From Comamonas sp. lk (lineage in GTDB: Bacteria; Pseudomonadota; Gammaproteobacteria; Burkholderiales; Burkholderiaceae_C), in contig CAMBNY010000007.1 of NCBI GenBank assembly GCA_945869165.1, forward strand, positions 1 through 64,000: a stretch of DNA of 64,000 nucleotides, given 5' to 3'. The position numbers were made by a program, and so were the translations under genes. Below are positions 44,935 through 53,640 of the stretch, in pieces (position 1 is the stretch's first letter; every line of letters starts with the position of its first letter). Below the pieces are notes generated by a model that did not search any database, was not told the origin of the DNA, and saw nothing but the letters and a program-made list of their open reading frames with translations.

Positions 44935-46524
44935 TTAAGGAACCAGGGAAAAATGGGCGCAAATTTCCAGGAAATCGGTCTCGCCGCCATCCTGTCCTAG
45001 TTCTTCGGCGATCAGCGCGGCGACCTCGCTGGCCACTGCGGCGGCTTGCTGCGCATCCAGGAACAAGAGGCGGGAGCGCCGCGCCAACACGTCTTCCACG
45101 GTCAGTGCATATTCATAGCGCAGCGCGAAACGAACCATGGCCTCCGACAAGCCTGGGCTGATCCAATGGTCTGCTCCCGGCAGGGATTGGACTAAAGATT
45201 GTTCCACGCCATAGGAATGCAATCCGGGTGGCAGGCTTAGCGAAGTGATTGGGAATTGGGGCGGGGGCGCACCTACCATCCGAGCCTGCTGGGTGGCGCA
45301 AGCGGGCAAAGTTGCCAGTAAGCGGGCCTCCTGGCAGGCAGCCAACACGTCCTCGGCCATCACCCGGTAGGTCGTCCACTTGCCGCCAGTCACCGTAACC
45401 AAGCCCGACCGGCTGATGGCGACGGTGTGCTCCCGGCTCAGCGTCTTGGTGTCTTGGTCATCCTGGTGCTTGACCAGGGGGCGCAAGCCCACCCAGATGC
45501 TGCGCACATCGGCGCGGGTGGGTGCGCGGCGCAGGTAGTTCGCGGCCTCGCCCAAAATAAAGTCCACTTCTTGCTTGAAGGCCTGCGGCTCGCGGGACAA
45601 GTCCTGGCGCGGGGTGTCCGTGGTGCCCAAAATCACTTTGCCAAGCCAGGGCACAGCAAAAAGCACTCGCCCGTCCGAGGTTTTGGGCACCATCAGGGCG
45701 GTATCGCCGTCCAGAAAACTCCGGTCCACTACCAGATGCACGCCCTGGCTGGGCGCCACCAAGGGCTTGAAGGCGGATGCGAGCTCCTGCTGCGCGTCTT
45801 TTTCGCGCAGCGCATCCACCCACACCCCAGTTGCATTGATCACGCATTGGCTGCGGATGCGGTAGGGCGTGCCGCTGCGGGTATCGGTGCAATGGAGCCC
45901 GGCGATGCGGCCGCTTTCATACAACAAGGCCTCGGCCCGGCAGTAGTTGACCAGCAAGGCGCCGTGTTGCGCTGCGGTGCGGGCGATGGCAATGGCTAGA
46001 CGGGCGTCATTGAACTGGCCATCCCAGTAACGCACGCCGCCGCGCAGCCCTTGGGTGCGCGCGCCGGGAATCAAGGCCAGGGTCGCCGCATTGCCTAGTA
46101 GTTCGGTCTTACCCAGGCCTGCGTCGCCAGCCAACTGGTCATAGAGCTTGAGGCCCACGCCGTAAAACGGCTTTTCCCACCAGCGGTAGGCGGGCACGAC
46201 AAAGTCCAGCGGCTGCGCGATGTGGGGCGCGCTCTGAAGCAAGGTGCGCCGCTCGTGCAAGGCTTCGCGCACCAGGGAGACATTGCCCTGCCCCAGGTAG
46301 CGCACGCCGCCATGGACTAATTTGGTAGAGCGCGATGAAGTGCCCTTGGCAAAATCATGCGACTCGATCAGAACGACTTTGAGGCCGCGCAGCGCCGCAT
46401 CGAGCGCAATGCCCAAGCCAGTCGAGCCACCGCCGACCACGGCAACGTCATACACCGCATCCTCACCCAATCGGGCAAGAATCTCAGCGCGTGGCGCGGG
46501 TGATGCAGGGTGCTGGTTGGCCAT
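44935..46524 (-). CDS. glpD: Glycerol-3-phosphate dehydrogenase (FAD, aerobic)
   Basis: This 529-residue membrane-associated flavoprotein oxidises glycerol 3-phosphate to dihydroxyacetone phosphate and reduces quinone. The FAD dinucleotide-binding loop VAVVGGGSTGLGIALDAALR is near residues 27-46, followed by SSRSTKLVHGGVRYLGQGN. The C-terminal DAO-associated domain includes LRYEYALTVEDVLARRSRLL. It is the last gene of the leftward glycerol operon. A terminator-like hairpin separates it from the binding-protein gene, so it may be expressed at a different level. Confidence 0.95.
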   Translation of the reverse strand: MANQHPASPAPRAEILARLGEDAVYDVAVVGGGSTGLGIALDAALRGLKVVLIESHDFAKGTSSRSTKLVHGGVRYLGQGNVSLVREALHERRTLLQSAPHIAQPLDFVVPAYRWWEKPFYGVGLKLYDQLAGDAGLGKTELLGNAATLALIPGARTQGLRGGVRYWDGQFNDARLAIAIARTAAQHGALLVNYCRAEALLYESGRIAGLHCTDTRSGTPYRIRSQCVINATGVWVDALREKDAQQELASAFKPLVAPSQGVHLVVDRSFLDGDTALMVPKTSDGRVLFAVPWLGKVILGTTDTPRQDLSREPQAFKQEVDFILGEAANYLRRAPTRADVRSIWVGLRPLVKHQDDQDTKTLSREHTVAISRSGLVTVTGGKWTTYRVMAEDVLAACQEARLLATLPACATQQARMVGAPPPQFPITSLSLPPGLHSYGVEQSLVQSLPGADHWISPGLSEAMVRFALRYEYALTVEDVLARRSRLLFLDAQQAAAVASEVAALIAEELGQDGGETDFLEICAHFSLVP

Positions 46525-46621
46525 AAATCAAAACATAGGGACGTGCCACTGCCCACCGGCTAAGGGCACATCCTTAAAATTGCGGGAGCGTGGCCGCCCG
46601 GCGCTTTGCCGAACGGCCACT

Positions 46622-46644
46622 AAAAACACGGGCCCTAGGCCCGT
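46622..46644 (-). terminator. Terminator-like hairpin between glpV and glpD
   Basis: On the reverse strand ACGGGCC-TAG-GGCCCGT is followed by GTTTTT, only 7 bp past the glpV stop. A second stem (46590-46620, CGGCCAC/GTGGCCG arms with an inner CGGC/GCCG hairpin) lies between it and glpD. Together they could attenuate read-through or protect the glpV mRNA end. Confidence 0.6.
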
Positions 46645-46650
46645 AGCGGC

Positions 46651-48381
46651 TTAGCGAACCTTGCCGGCTTTCCACGCATTGAGCAGCGTGTCATAAGCGA
46701 TGGTCTCGCCCTTTGGCTTTTCATTCGCCAACTTCTTCCATGGCGCGCCCTTGTCGCTTAGCCATTTGGAAGCATCGCTCTTGGGGTTGAGCTTAGGCGC
46801 GCACTTGGCCATACCCGCGCGCTCCAAACGGCTCATGACCTGGTCCATTTCCTCAGCCAGGTTGTCCATGGCGGCCTGCGGGGTCTTTTCACCCGTCACA
46901 GCCACTGCCACGTTTTTCCACCAGAGTTGAGCCAACTTGGGATAGTCAGGCACGTTGGTACCGGTAGGCGTCCAGGCCACGCGGGCCGGGCTGCGGTAGA
47001 ACTCCACCAAACCACCGAGCTTAGGCGCCATATCGGTCATGGTTTTGGACTGGATGTCGCTCTCGCGGATAGGAGTCAGACCCACCACGGTCTTTTTCAG
47101 AGACGTGGTTTTAGCCGTCACAAACTGGGCATAGAGCCAAGCGGCTGCGACTTTGTTTGGATCGTGGTCTTTAAAGAAAGTCCATGAGCCCACGTCTTGG
47201 TAGCCGTTTTGCATGCCTTGCTTCCAGTAGGGGCCGTTGGGGCCGGGGGCCATGCGCCATTTCGGGGTGCCGTCGGCATTGACTACCGGCAGGCCGGGTT
47301 TGATCATGTCCGCAGTAAAGGCCGTGTACCAGAAGATTTGCTGGGCGATCTGGCCCTGGGCAGGCACTGGACCGGCTTCACCGAAGGTCATGCCGATGGC
47401 TTCCTTGGGCGAATACTTTTTCATCCAGTCGATGTACTTGGTCAAGGCATAGACCGCAGCAGGCGAGTTGGTTGCGCCACCCCGGGAGACTGACGCGCCC
47501 ACCGGCGTGCACTTGTCATCCGCGACGCGAATGCCCCACTCATCAATCGGCAGACCGTTAGGTATGCCAACGTCAGCGGTGCCTGCCATGGACAGCCATG
47601 CGTCTGTGAAACGCCAGCCCAAGGAAGGATCTTTCTTGCCGTAGTCCATGTGGCCATAAATCGGCTTGCCATCGATGTTCTTCACATCATTGGTAAAGAA
47701 GTCGGCGATGTCCTCATAGGCGCTCCAGTTGAGCGGCACACCTAGGTCATAGCCATACTTGGCTTTGAACTTGTCCTTCAGGTCTTTGCGGTCGAACAAA
47801 TCGGCGCGGAACCAGTAGAGGTTGGCGAATTGCTGCGTCGGCAATTGGTACAGCTTGCCGTCCGGTGCGGTGGTAAAGCTGGTGCCGATAAAGTCTTTGA
47901 TATCCAGACCCGGGTTGGTGTAGTCCTTGCCTGCGCCGGTCATGTAATCGGTCAGGTTCAGAATCTTGCCGTAACGGTAGTGGGTGCCGATCAGGTCGGA
48001 ATCACTAATCCAGCCGTCATAAATCGACTTGCCCGATTGCATAGAGGTTTGCAGTTTTTCAACCACGTCGCCCTCTTGGATCAAGTCGTGCTTGACCTTG
48101 ATACCGGTGATTTCCTCAAAGGCTTTGGCCAGTGTCTTGGACTCGTATTCGTGCGTGGTGATGGTCTCGGACACGACCGAAATTTCCTTCACGCCCTTGG
48201 CTTGCAGCTTTTTGGCCGCTTCGATAAACCACTTCATTTCATCTAGCTGCTTTTCCTTGCTCAGCGTAGATGGTTGAAATTCGCTGTCGATCCATTTTTT
48301 GGCTTCTGCCTCACCCGCCCACGCGCTGTTAGCCAGCAGGCAGGCGACTGCGACAGACACCATTGAATACCGTAACTTCAT
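46651..48381 (-). CDS. glpV: Glycerol ABC transporter periplasmic binding protein, GlpV-like
   Basis: This 576-residue family-1 extracellular binding protein is large for the class, as GlpV of Rhizobium leguminosarum is. The start at 48381 gives a clean signal peptide (MKLRYSMVSVAVACLLANSA, cleavage near AWA|G). The mature part includes TGIKVKHDLIQEGDVVEKLQ and YDGWISDSDLIGTHYRYGKI. It is encoded with two permeases, two ATPases, glpD, glpR and glpK, which makes glycerol the most likely ligand. Sequence alone would only say sugar or polyol. Confidence 0.87.
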   Translation of the reverse strand: MKLRYSMVSVAVACLLANSAWAGEAEAKKWIDSEFQPSTLSKEKQLDEMKWFIEAAKKLQAKGVKEISVVSETITTHEYESKTLAKAFEEITGIKVKHDLIQEGDVVEKLQTSMQSGKSIYDGWISDSDLIGTHYRYGKILNLTDYMTGAGKDYTNPGLDIKDFIGTSFTTAPDGKLYQLPTQQFANLYWFRADLFDRKDLKDKFKAKYGYDLGVPLNWSAYEDIADFFTNDVKNIDGKPIYGHMDYGKKDPSLGWRFTDAWLSMAGTADVGIPNGLPIDEWGIRVADDKCTPVGASVSRGGATNSPAAVYALTKYIDWMKKYSPKEAIGMTFGEAGPVPAQGQIAQQIFWYTAFTADMIKPGLPVVNADGTPKWRMAPGPNGPYWKQGMQNGYQDVGSWTFFKDHDPNKVAAAWLYAQFVTAKTTSLKKTVVGLTPIRESDIQSKTMTDMAPKLGGLVEFYRSPARVAWTPTGTNVPDYPKLAQLWWKNVAVAVTGEKTPQAAMDNLAEEMDQVMSRLERAGMAKCAPKLNPKSDASKWLSDKGAPWKKLANEKPKGETIAYDTLLNAWKAGKVR

Positions 48382-48471
48382 GCTATGTCTCCTCGATTGA
48401 TGAATACCCCCTAATTTCAAAGGCTGCTTCGGCTCCAGGGGAATAGGGAACCGATCCTTCACACTCACACA

Positions 48472-48780
48472 CTAACCTTTACGCATGACCCAGGCCAATA
48501 CGGCCATGGACAGAACAAAACTAAACCAGATCGACGGGTCCTCGGGCAAGCCGAGTAATTCGGCCAAACGCCCGCTTAAACCCAGAAAAGCTAAGTTCAC
48601 ATAGGCGGCGCACAGCAGGCCAATAAACAAACGATCGCCCCTAGTGGTTTCTAGGGGCAAAAAGCCTTTGCGCATGACGGTGGGGGACTTGATCTCCCAC
48701 ACTGTCATACCCACCAACATCAAGGCAATGGAAATAAAAAATACCGCCACCGGTGTTGTCCAGGCCATCCACTCAAACAT
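48472..48780 (-). CDS. Small membrane protein DUF2160 of the glycerol ABC operon
   Basis: This 102-residue protein has three hydrophobic segments (near 8-26, 50-70 and 82-99). They are joined by a short basic loop with KSPTVMRKGFLPLETTRGDR. The start at 48780 gives the family length. It lies between the permease and binding-protein genes, its usual place in glpSTPQV-type operons. Function is unknown; an accessory subunit of the importer is inferred from the conserved position. Confidence 0.8.
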   Translation of the reverse strand: MFEWMAWTTPVAVFFISIALMLVGMTVWEIKSPTVMRKGFLPLETTRGDRLFIGLLCAAYVNLAFLGLSGRLAELLGLPEDPSIWFSFVLSMAVLAWVMRKG

Positions 48781-48805
48781 TGCGGGTCTCCTTGTACATA
48801 GCGTC

Positions 48806-49618
48806 TTAGACCCGCCCCATGGCGAAGCCCTTGGCGATGTAGTTACGCACAAACCAGATCACGATAGCGCCCGGCACAATCGTCAGCACCCCAGCAGCGG
48901 CCAAGGTGGCCCAATCCATACCGGCAGCGGACACGGTGCGCGTCATGGTGGCCACAATCGGTTTGGCATTGACGCTGGTCAGGGTGCGCGCCAGCAGCAA
49001 TTCCACCCAGCTAAACATGAAGCAAAAGAAAGCGGCCACGCCCACGCCCGCTTTTATCAGCGGTAAGAAAATACGTACAAAAAACCGGGGGAAGGAATAG
49101 CCGTCGATATACGCGGTTTCGTCGATCTCGCGCGGAATGCCGCTCATAAAGCCTTCCAAAATCCAAACCGCCAAGGGCACGTTAAACAGGAGATGCGCCA
49201 TGGCCACCGCCAAGTGCGTATCCATCAGACCCACCGTGGTGTAGAGCTGGAAAAAAGGCAGCAGAAAAACGGCGGGCGGCGTCATGCGGTTGGTCAGCAG
49301 CCAGAAGAACACATGCTTGTCACCCAAAAAACTGTAGCGCGAAAACGCATAGGCGGCGGGCAAGGCCACCGCAAGCGATACCACGGTATTCATGGCCACA
49401 TAAATCAGGCTATTGATATAGCCCGAATACCAAGACACATCGGTCAAGATCAGGTGGTAGTTCTCCCAGGTGAAGTGCTGGGGGAACAAGGCAAAGCTAG
49501 CCAGAATTTCGGTATTGGTCTTGAAGGACATATTGACCATCCAATACACCGGCAGCAAGGCAAACACCATGTAGGCGATCAAAAAGATCGAGCGCTTATG
49601 AAACCGCTTCTCATGCAT
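48806..49618 (-). CDS. glpQ: Glycerol ABC transporter permease, GlpQ-like
   Basis: This 270-residue inner-membrane permease of the MalG type has six transmembrane segments. The cytoplasmic EAA-like coupling loop is DETAYIDGYSFPRFFVRIFL, near residue 165-185, where the ATPases dock. It overlaps the end of glpP by 8 bp. The N terminus MHEKRFHKRSIFLIAYMVFA is typical. It works with GlpP as the membrane channel of the importer. Confidence 0.9.
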   Translation of the reverse strand: MHEKRFHKRSIFLIAYMVFALLPVYWMVNMSFKTNTEILASFALFPQHFTWENYHLILTDVSWYSGYINSLIYVAMNTVVSLAVALPAAYAFSRYSFLGDKHVFFWLLTNRMTPPAVFLLPFFQLYTTVGLMDTHLAVAMAHLLFNVPLAVWILEGFMSGIPREIDETAYIDGYSFPRFFVRIFLPLIKAGVGVAAFFCFMFSWVELLLARTLTSVNAKPIVATMTRTVSAAGMDWATLAAAGVLTIVPGAIVIWFVRNYIAKGFAMGRV

Positions 49619-50504
49619 GGTCGGTCTCCTTGGATTGGGTGCCTACACGCTGCATCCAGTTAAACAACACAAAGCACATCAGCAAAATAATCAGGAAGTA
49701 AATGAGCGAGAAGGCAGCCGCCGGCCCCAAGTCAAATTGGCCCACGGCTTTTTGCGTCAGAAACTGCGACAAGAAGGTGGTGGCATTGCCTGGCCCGCCG
49801 CCAGTGAGCACAAAAGGCTCGGTGTAAATCATGAAGCTGTCCATAAAACGCAGCAGCACGGCAATCATTAGTACGCCGCGCATCTTGGGCAGTTGTACAT
49901 ACCAAAACACAGCCAACTTGCTCGCGCCATCAATGCTGGCGGCTTGGTAATAGGCATCGGGGATCGAGCGCAAACCAGCATAGCCTAAGAGCGCGACCAG
50001 CGGCGTCCAGTGCCACACATCCATCAGCAACACCGTCAACCAGGCGTGCGTAGCATTGCCGGTATAGCTGTATTCGATGCCCAAGCCTTGCAAGGCCGCG
50101 CCCATGAGACCAATATCCGAACGCCCAAAAATTTGCCATATCGTGCCCACCACGTTCCAGGGAATCAGCAGCGACAGCGACACCACCACCAACACGACCG
50201 AGGCCCGCCAACCCTGGGCCGGCATGGACAAAGCCAGCGCAATGCCCAGCGGAATTTCAATTAACAACACCGCCAGCGAAAACGTAATCTGGCGCAGCAA
50301 AGCGCCGTGCAACTCTTCGTCGCGCATGATGGCGACAAACCACTCCGTGCCCACAAAAATACGGCGCTCGGGCGAAATAATGTCCTGCACCGAATAGTTC
50401 ACCACCGTCATCAAAGGCAGGATCGCGGAAAAAGCCACGCACACCAGCATCGGCAGTATGAGAAACCAGGCCTTTTGGTTGACCGGCTTGTTGCTGGCGC
50501 TCAT
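49611..50504 (-). CDS. glpP: Glycerol ABC transporter permease, GlpP-like
   Basis: This 297-residue permease of the MalF type has about six transmembrane helices. The EAA-like loop YYQAASIDGASKLAVFWYVQ lies near residue 190-210. Its start overlaps the glpT stop as ATGA and its end overlaps glpQ. It pairs with GlpQ in the membrane. Confidence 0.9.
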   Translation of the reverse strand: MSASNKPVNQKAWFLILPMLVCVAFSAILPLMTVVNYSVQDIISPERRIFVGTEWFVAIMRDEELHGALLRQITFSLAVLLIEIPLGIALALSMPAQGWRASVVLVVVSLSLLIPWNVVGTIWQIFGRSDIGLMGAALQGLGIEYSYTGNATHAWLTVLLMDVWHWTPLVALLGYAGLRSIPDAYYQAASIDGASKLAVFWYVQLPKMRGVLMIAVLLRFMDSFMIYTEPFVLTGGGPGNATTFLSQFLTQKAVGQFDLGPAAAFSLIYFLIILLMCFVLFNWMQRVGTQSKETDHA

Positions 50505-51580
50505 GCCACGATCTCCTCGTTGCGGTAAAAACAGCTTTTGTCATTGAGCACCTGGCACCACACCGTGCTTCCCACGGCAAAGGGTTCGGCCATCATCGCT
50601 AGGCGCGCTTTGAACACCTGCCCTTGCAGGCTGGCGGTGACGATGAAGTGGGTGCCCACATCTTGCACCTGCTGCACTTGCATGGCCAGCGCGCCTTCAA
50701 AACTACTGCCTTCGCAGCGTACGTATTCGGGGCGTATGCCCAGCTTCAAATCCCCATGGGGCAAATCGCCATGCGCAGCGGCAAGCGGCAAGGCCACACC
50801 GCACACTTGCAAGCCCTGCGACCCCATCTGCGCAGGCAGGAAATTCATGCCCGGTGAGCCAATGAAATGACCGACAAACGTATGCGAGGGCCGCTCGAAT
50901 AACTGCGCCGCTGTGCCCATCTGCACTGCACGTCCGCGCGTCATGACCACTACTTGCTGCGCGAAGGTCAGGGCCTCTACCTGGTCATGCGTGACATAGA
51001 CCAAAGTGAGTTTCAACTCGCGGTGAATTTGCTTGAGTTTGCGGCGCAACTGCCACTTCAGGTGCGGGTCGATCACGGTTAAGGGCTCGTCGAACAAGAC
51101 CGCCGATACGTCCGAACGCACCAGGCCGCGCCCAAGCGAAATTTTTTGCTTGGCATCGGCCGCCAGCCCCGATGCGCGCTGGTTGAGCTGGCCGCTCAGG
51201 TCCAGCATCTCGGCGATTTCGCCGACGCGTTTGCGAATTTGCTCAGCGGGCATCTTGCGGTTGCGCAGCGGAAAGCCCAGGTTTTCCGCCACCGTCATGG
51301 TGTCGTAAATTACCGGGAACTGAAACACCTGTGCGATGTTGCGCTGTTGCGGCGTGGAGCGCGTTACGTCTTGCCCATCAAAAAACACCGTCCCTTGTGA
51401 GGGCTGCAGCAGGCCGGACATGAGGTTGAGCATGGTGGTTTTGCCGCAGCCTGAGGGGCCGAGCAAGGCATAGGCGCCGCCATTTTCAAACGACATCTTC
51501 AAGGGCAGCAAAGCGTAGTCGCTGTCTTGCTGCGGCTTGGGTCGGTAGGCGTGGGCCAAGTCCAGGTCGATGCGCGCCAT
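50501..51580 (-). CDS. glpT: Glycerol ABC transporter ATP-binding protein, GlpT-like, with degenerate signature
   Basis: This 359-residue ATPase has Walker A GPSGCGKTT (41-49), Walker B VLFDEP (161-166) and the switch histidine His198 in YVTHDQVEA. The position of the LSGGQ signature instead reads LAADAKQ (139-145) before KISLGRGL, so this subunit cannot complete the partner's ATP site in the usual way. A C-terminal OB-type regulatory domain is present. The start at 51580 lies 1 bp from the glpS stop; a longer start would overlap glpS. It pairs with GlpS. Confidence 0.9.
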   Translation of the reverse strand: MARIDLDLAHAYRPKPQQDSDYALLPLKMSFENGGAYALLGPSGCGKTTMLNLMSGLLQPSQGTVFFDGQDVTRSTPQQRNIAQVFQFPVIYDTMTVAENLGFPLRNRKMPAEQIRKRVGEIAEMLDLSGQLNQRASGLAADAKQKISLGRGLVRSDVSAVLFDEPLTVIDPHLKWQLRRKLKQIHRELKLTLVYVTHDQVEALTFAQQVVVMTRGRAVQMGTAAQLFERPSHTFVGHFIGSPGMNFLPAQMGSQGLQVCGVALPLAAAHGDLPHGDLKLGIRPEYVRCEGSSFEGALAMQVQQVQDVGTHFIVTASLQGQVFKARLAMMAEPFAVGSTVWCQVLNDKSCFYRNEEIVA

Positions 51581-51581
51581 G

Positions 51582-52652
51582 TCAGTGCACCCCTTCGCGC
51601 GACGGGGCCAGGGCCAGCATGCCGGCGCTGTCAAACACATAGACATCTTGCGGGCGGAAATACACCGCCATGGCATCGCCTAGATCAAAGTAATGCACCC
51701 CAGCGAGTTGTGCGACCATGGCGCCCAGCGCGGTATCCAGATGCACAAAGGTATCCGAGCCAGAAATTTCAGCCAAGGCCACAGTGGCATTTACCGCCAC
51801 GTCACCCGCACGCCCCTGCACGCGCAAGGCGCTGGCGCGCAGGCCCGCAGTAACCGCTCCGGCTGCCAGGGCGCTTGAGAGCGCAACGCTGCTGGCATCG
51901 GCCAGCACCAGCGACTGTTCTTGCACCCGCGCAGGAAAAAGATTCATAGGTGGATCGCTAAAAGCCGTTGCCACGCGGATCGAGCGGGGCCGCTGAAACA
52001 CTTCGGCGGTCGGGCCGTATTGCAGCAATTCCCCCGCGTCCATCACAGCGGTATAGCCGCCCAAAAGCAAGGCCTCGCCCGGCTCGGTGGTGGCATAGAC
52101 AACGGTCGAATTGCCCGCCGCGAACAAGGCGCTGAGCTCATCGCGCAATTCTTCGCGCAATTTGTAGTCCAGATTGACCAGGGGCTCGTCCAGCAACATC
52201 AGCGGCGCGCTTTTGGCCAAAGCGCGGGCCAGCGCCACGCGCTGCTGCTGCCCGCCGGACAACTCAGCCGGGTAGCGCTCCAGAAACATCTCGATGTGCA
52301 GCTTTTCGGCCAGGGCCTGCACCCGCTGGCGCACGCCGGTTTCGCCGCGCAAATTCAGCGGCGAGGCAATGTTGTCAAACACCGTCATGGAGGGGTAGTT
52401 GATGAACTGCTGATAGACCATGGACACATTGCGCTGGCGCACCGGCACGCCGACCACGTCCACGCCATCGACCAGCACGCGCCCGCTGCTGGGCACATCC
52501 AGTCCAGCCATGATGCGCATCAGGCTGGTTTTGCCCGCTTGCGTAGCGCCCAAGAGCACGGTCACGGCGTCAGGGCGCAAGTCCATGTCCAGCGCATACA
52601 GCCAGGGCTGCGCGCCTACTTTTTTACTCACTGCTTGAAGACTCAAGTCCAT
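51582..52652 (-). CDS. glpS: Glycerol ABC transporter ATP-binding protein, GlpS-like, lacking the switch histidine
   Basis: This 356-residue ATPase has Walker A GATQAGKTS (35-43), a Q-loop in VYQQFINYP, an intact signature LSGGQQQRVALARAL (131-145) and Walker B LMLLDEP. At the switch-histidine position it has Thr189 (YATTEPGEA instead of the usual THD). The C-terminal domain resembles the MalK-type OB fold. It is the first gene of the leftward glycerol operon, with the GlpR-type half-sites just upstream. Confidence 0.9.
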   Translation of the reverse strand: MDLSLQAVSKKVGAQPWLYALDMDLRPDAVTVLLGATQAGKTSLMRIMAGLDVPSSGRVLVDGVDVVGVPVRQRNVSMVYQQFINYPSMTVFDNIASPLNLRGETGVRQRVQALAEKLHIEMFLERYPAELSGGQQQRVALARALAKSAPLMLLDEPLVNLDYKLREELRDELSALFAAGNSTVVYATTEPGEALLLGGYTAVMDAGELLQYGPTAEVFQRPRSIRVATAFSDPPMNLFPARVQEQSLVLADASSVALSSALAAGAVTAGLRASALRVQGRAGDVAVNATVALAEISGSDTFVHLDTALGAMVAQLAGVHYFDLGDAMAVYFRPQDVYVFDSAGMLALAPSREGVH

Positions 52653-52694
52653 CAGACACCCTTGATCGCTCGCACCAAATAAGCGCGTTGTAAA

Positions 52695-52770
52695 TTCGAA
52701 TGTGACAATTATTGTTCGAAATTATTCGTTTTAACTAGGTGTTTACCCTAAAACCATTCCTTTCGGTTCG
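52695..52770. promoter_or_regulatory. Cluster of TTCG half-sites, candidate GlpR operators
   Basis: TTCGAA occurs at 52695-52700 and again at 52715-52720, with TTCG at 52725-52728, 52762-52765 and 52767-52770. Spacings of 20 and 10 bp put the first three on one face of the helix. GlpR of E. coli binds TTCG/CGAA dyads. The cluster fills the divergent glpS/glpR promoter region. Confidence 0.5.
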
Positions 52771-52818
52771 ATTTAAAGTGTGCGGGCTCTCTTTACCCAA
52801 GACTCGGACCATCGGCGC

Positions 52819-53586
52819 ATGAACCCTAATCCACGACAAATCAAGCTTTTAAGCGTAGTGCGGGCCCAAGGCTCGGTGACGGTAGAGCGTCTGGCCGATA
52901 CCCTGGAAGTGACGCTGCAAACCGTGCGCCGCGACGTGCAGCGCCTGGCCGACGAGGGCTTGCTGGCGCGCTTTCATGGCGGCGTACGCGTACCCGGCTC
53001 CACCGTGGAGAACCTGGCCTATCCGCAGCGCGAAATCCTCAACGCACAGGGCAAAGCGCGCATTGCGCGGGCCGTGGCCGATGCCGTGCCCAATGGTTGT
53101 TCGCTGCTGCTCAATATCGGCACCACCACCGAGGCCATCGCCCGCGCCCTGACCAAGCACGAAGGTTTGCGCGTGATTACCAATAACCTCAATGTGGCCG
53201 CGATCCTGAGCGCCAATTCGCAAAGCGAGGTGATTGTGGTGGGCGGCGTGGTGCGCGGGCGCGACCAGGGCATTGTGGGCGAGGCGGCGGTGGACTTCAT
53301 CCGCCAGTTCAAGGTGGATATTGGCCTCATTGGCATCTCCGCCATCGAATCCGACGGCTCGCTACGCGACTTTGATTACCGTGAGGTAAAGGTATCGCAA
53401 ACCATTATTTCGCATGCCCGCGAGGTTTGGCTGGCAGCGGACGCCAGCAAATTTAACCGGGCTGCGATGGTGGAAGTCGCGCAACTCTCCAGCATCGACC
53501 GCCTGTTTTCGGATGCGATACCACCGGAGCCATTTATGGACTTGATGGCCGAAGCGCAGGTACGATTTACGCTGGCGGACGACTGA
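52819..53586 (+). CDS. glpR: DeoR-family glycerol regulon repressor GlpR-like
   Basis: This 255-residue repressor has an N-terminal HTH (TVERLADTLEVTLQTVRRDV, about 20-40). A DeoR sugar-phosphate-sensing domain follows, with LLLNIGTTTEAIARAL and the C-terminal AADASKFNRAAMVEVAQL. The start at 52819 is chosen; a GTG at 52780 would add 13 residues. It is divergent from the glpS operon and lies 54 bp before glpK, so it likely controls both sides, with glycerol 3-phosphate as effector (known for the family). Confidence 0.92.
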   Translation: MNPNPRQIKLLSVVRAQGSVTVERLADTLEVTLQTVRRDVQRLADEGLLARFHGGVRVPGSTVENLAYPQREILNAQGKARIARAVADAVPNGCSLLLNIGTTTEAIARALTKHEGLRVITNNLNVAAILSANSQSEVIVVGGVVRGRDQGIVGEAAVDFIRQFKVDIGLIGISAIESDGSLRDFDYREVKVSQTIISHAREVWLAADASKFNRAAMVEVAQLSSIDRLFSDAIPPEPFMDLMAEAQVRFTLADD

Positions 53587-53640
53587 TTACGCCGCCAGCC
53601 CGACCACTGCCTTCCCGCCACCTTTGGATACCAAACCGCC

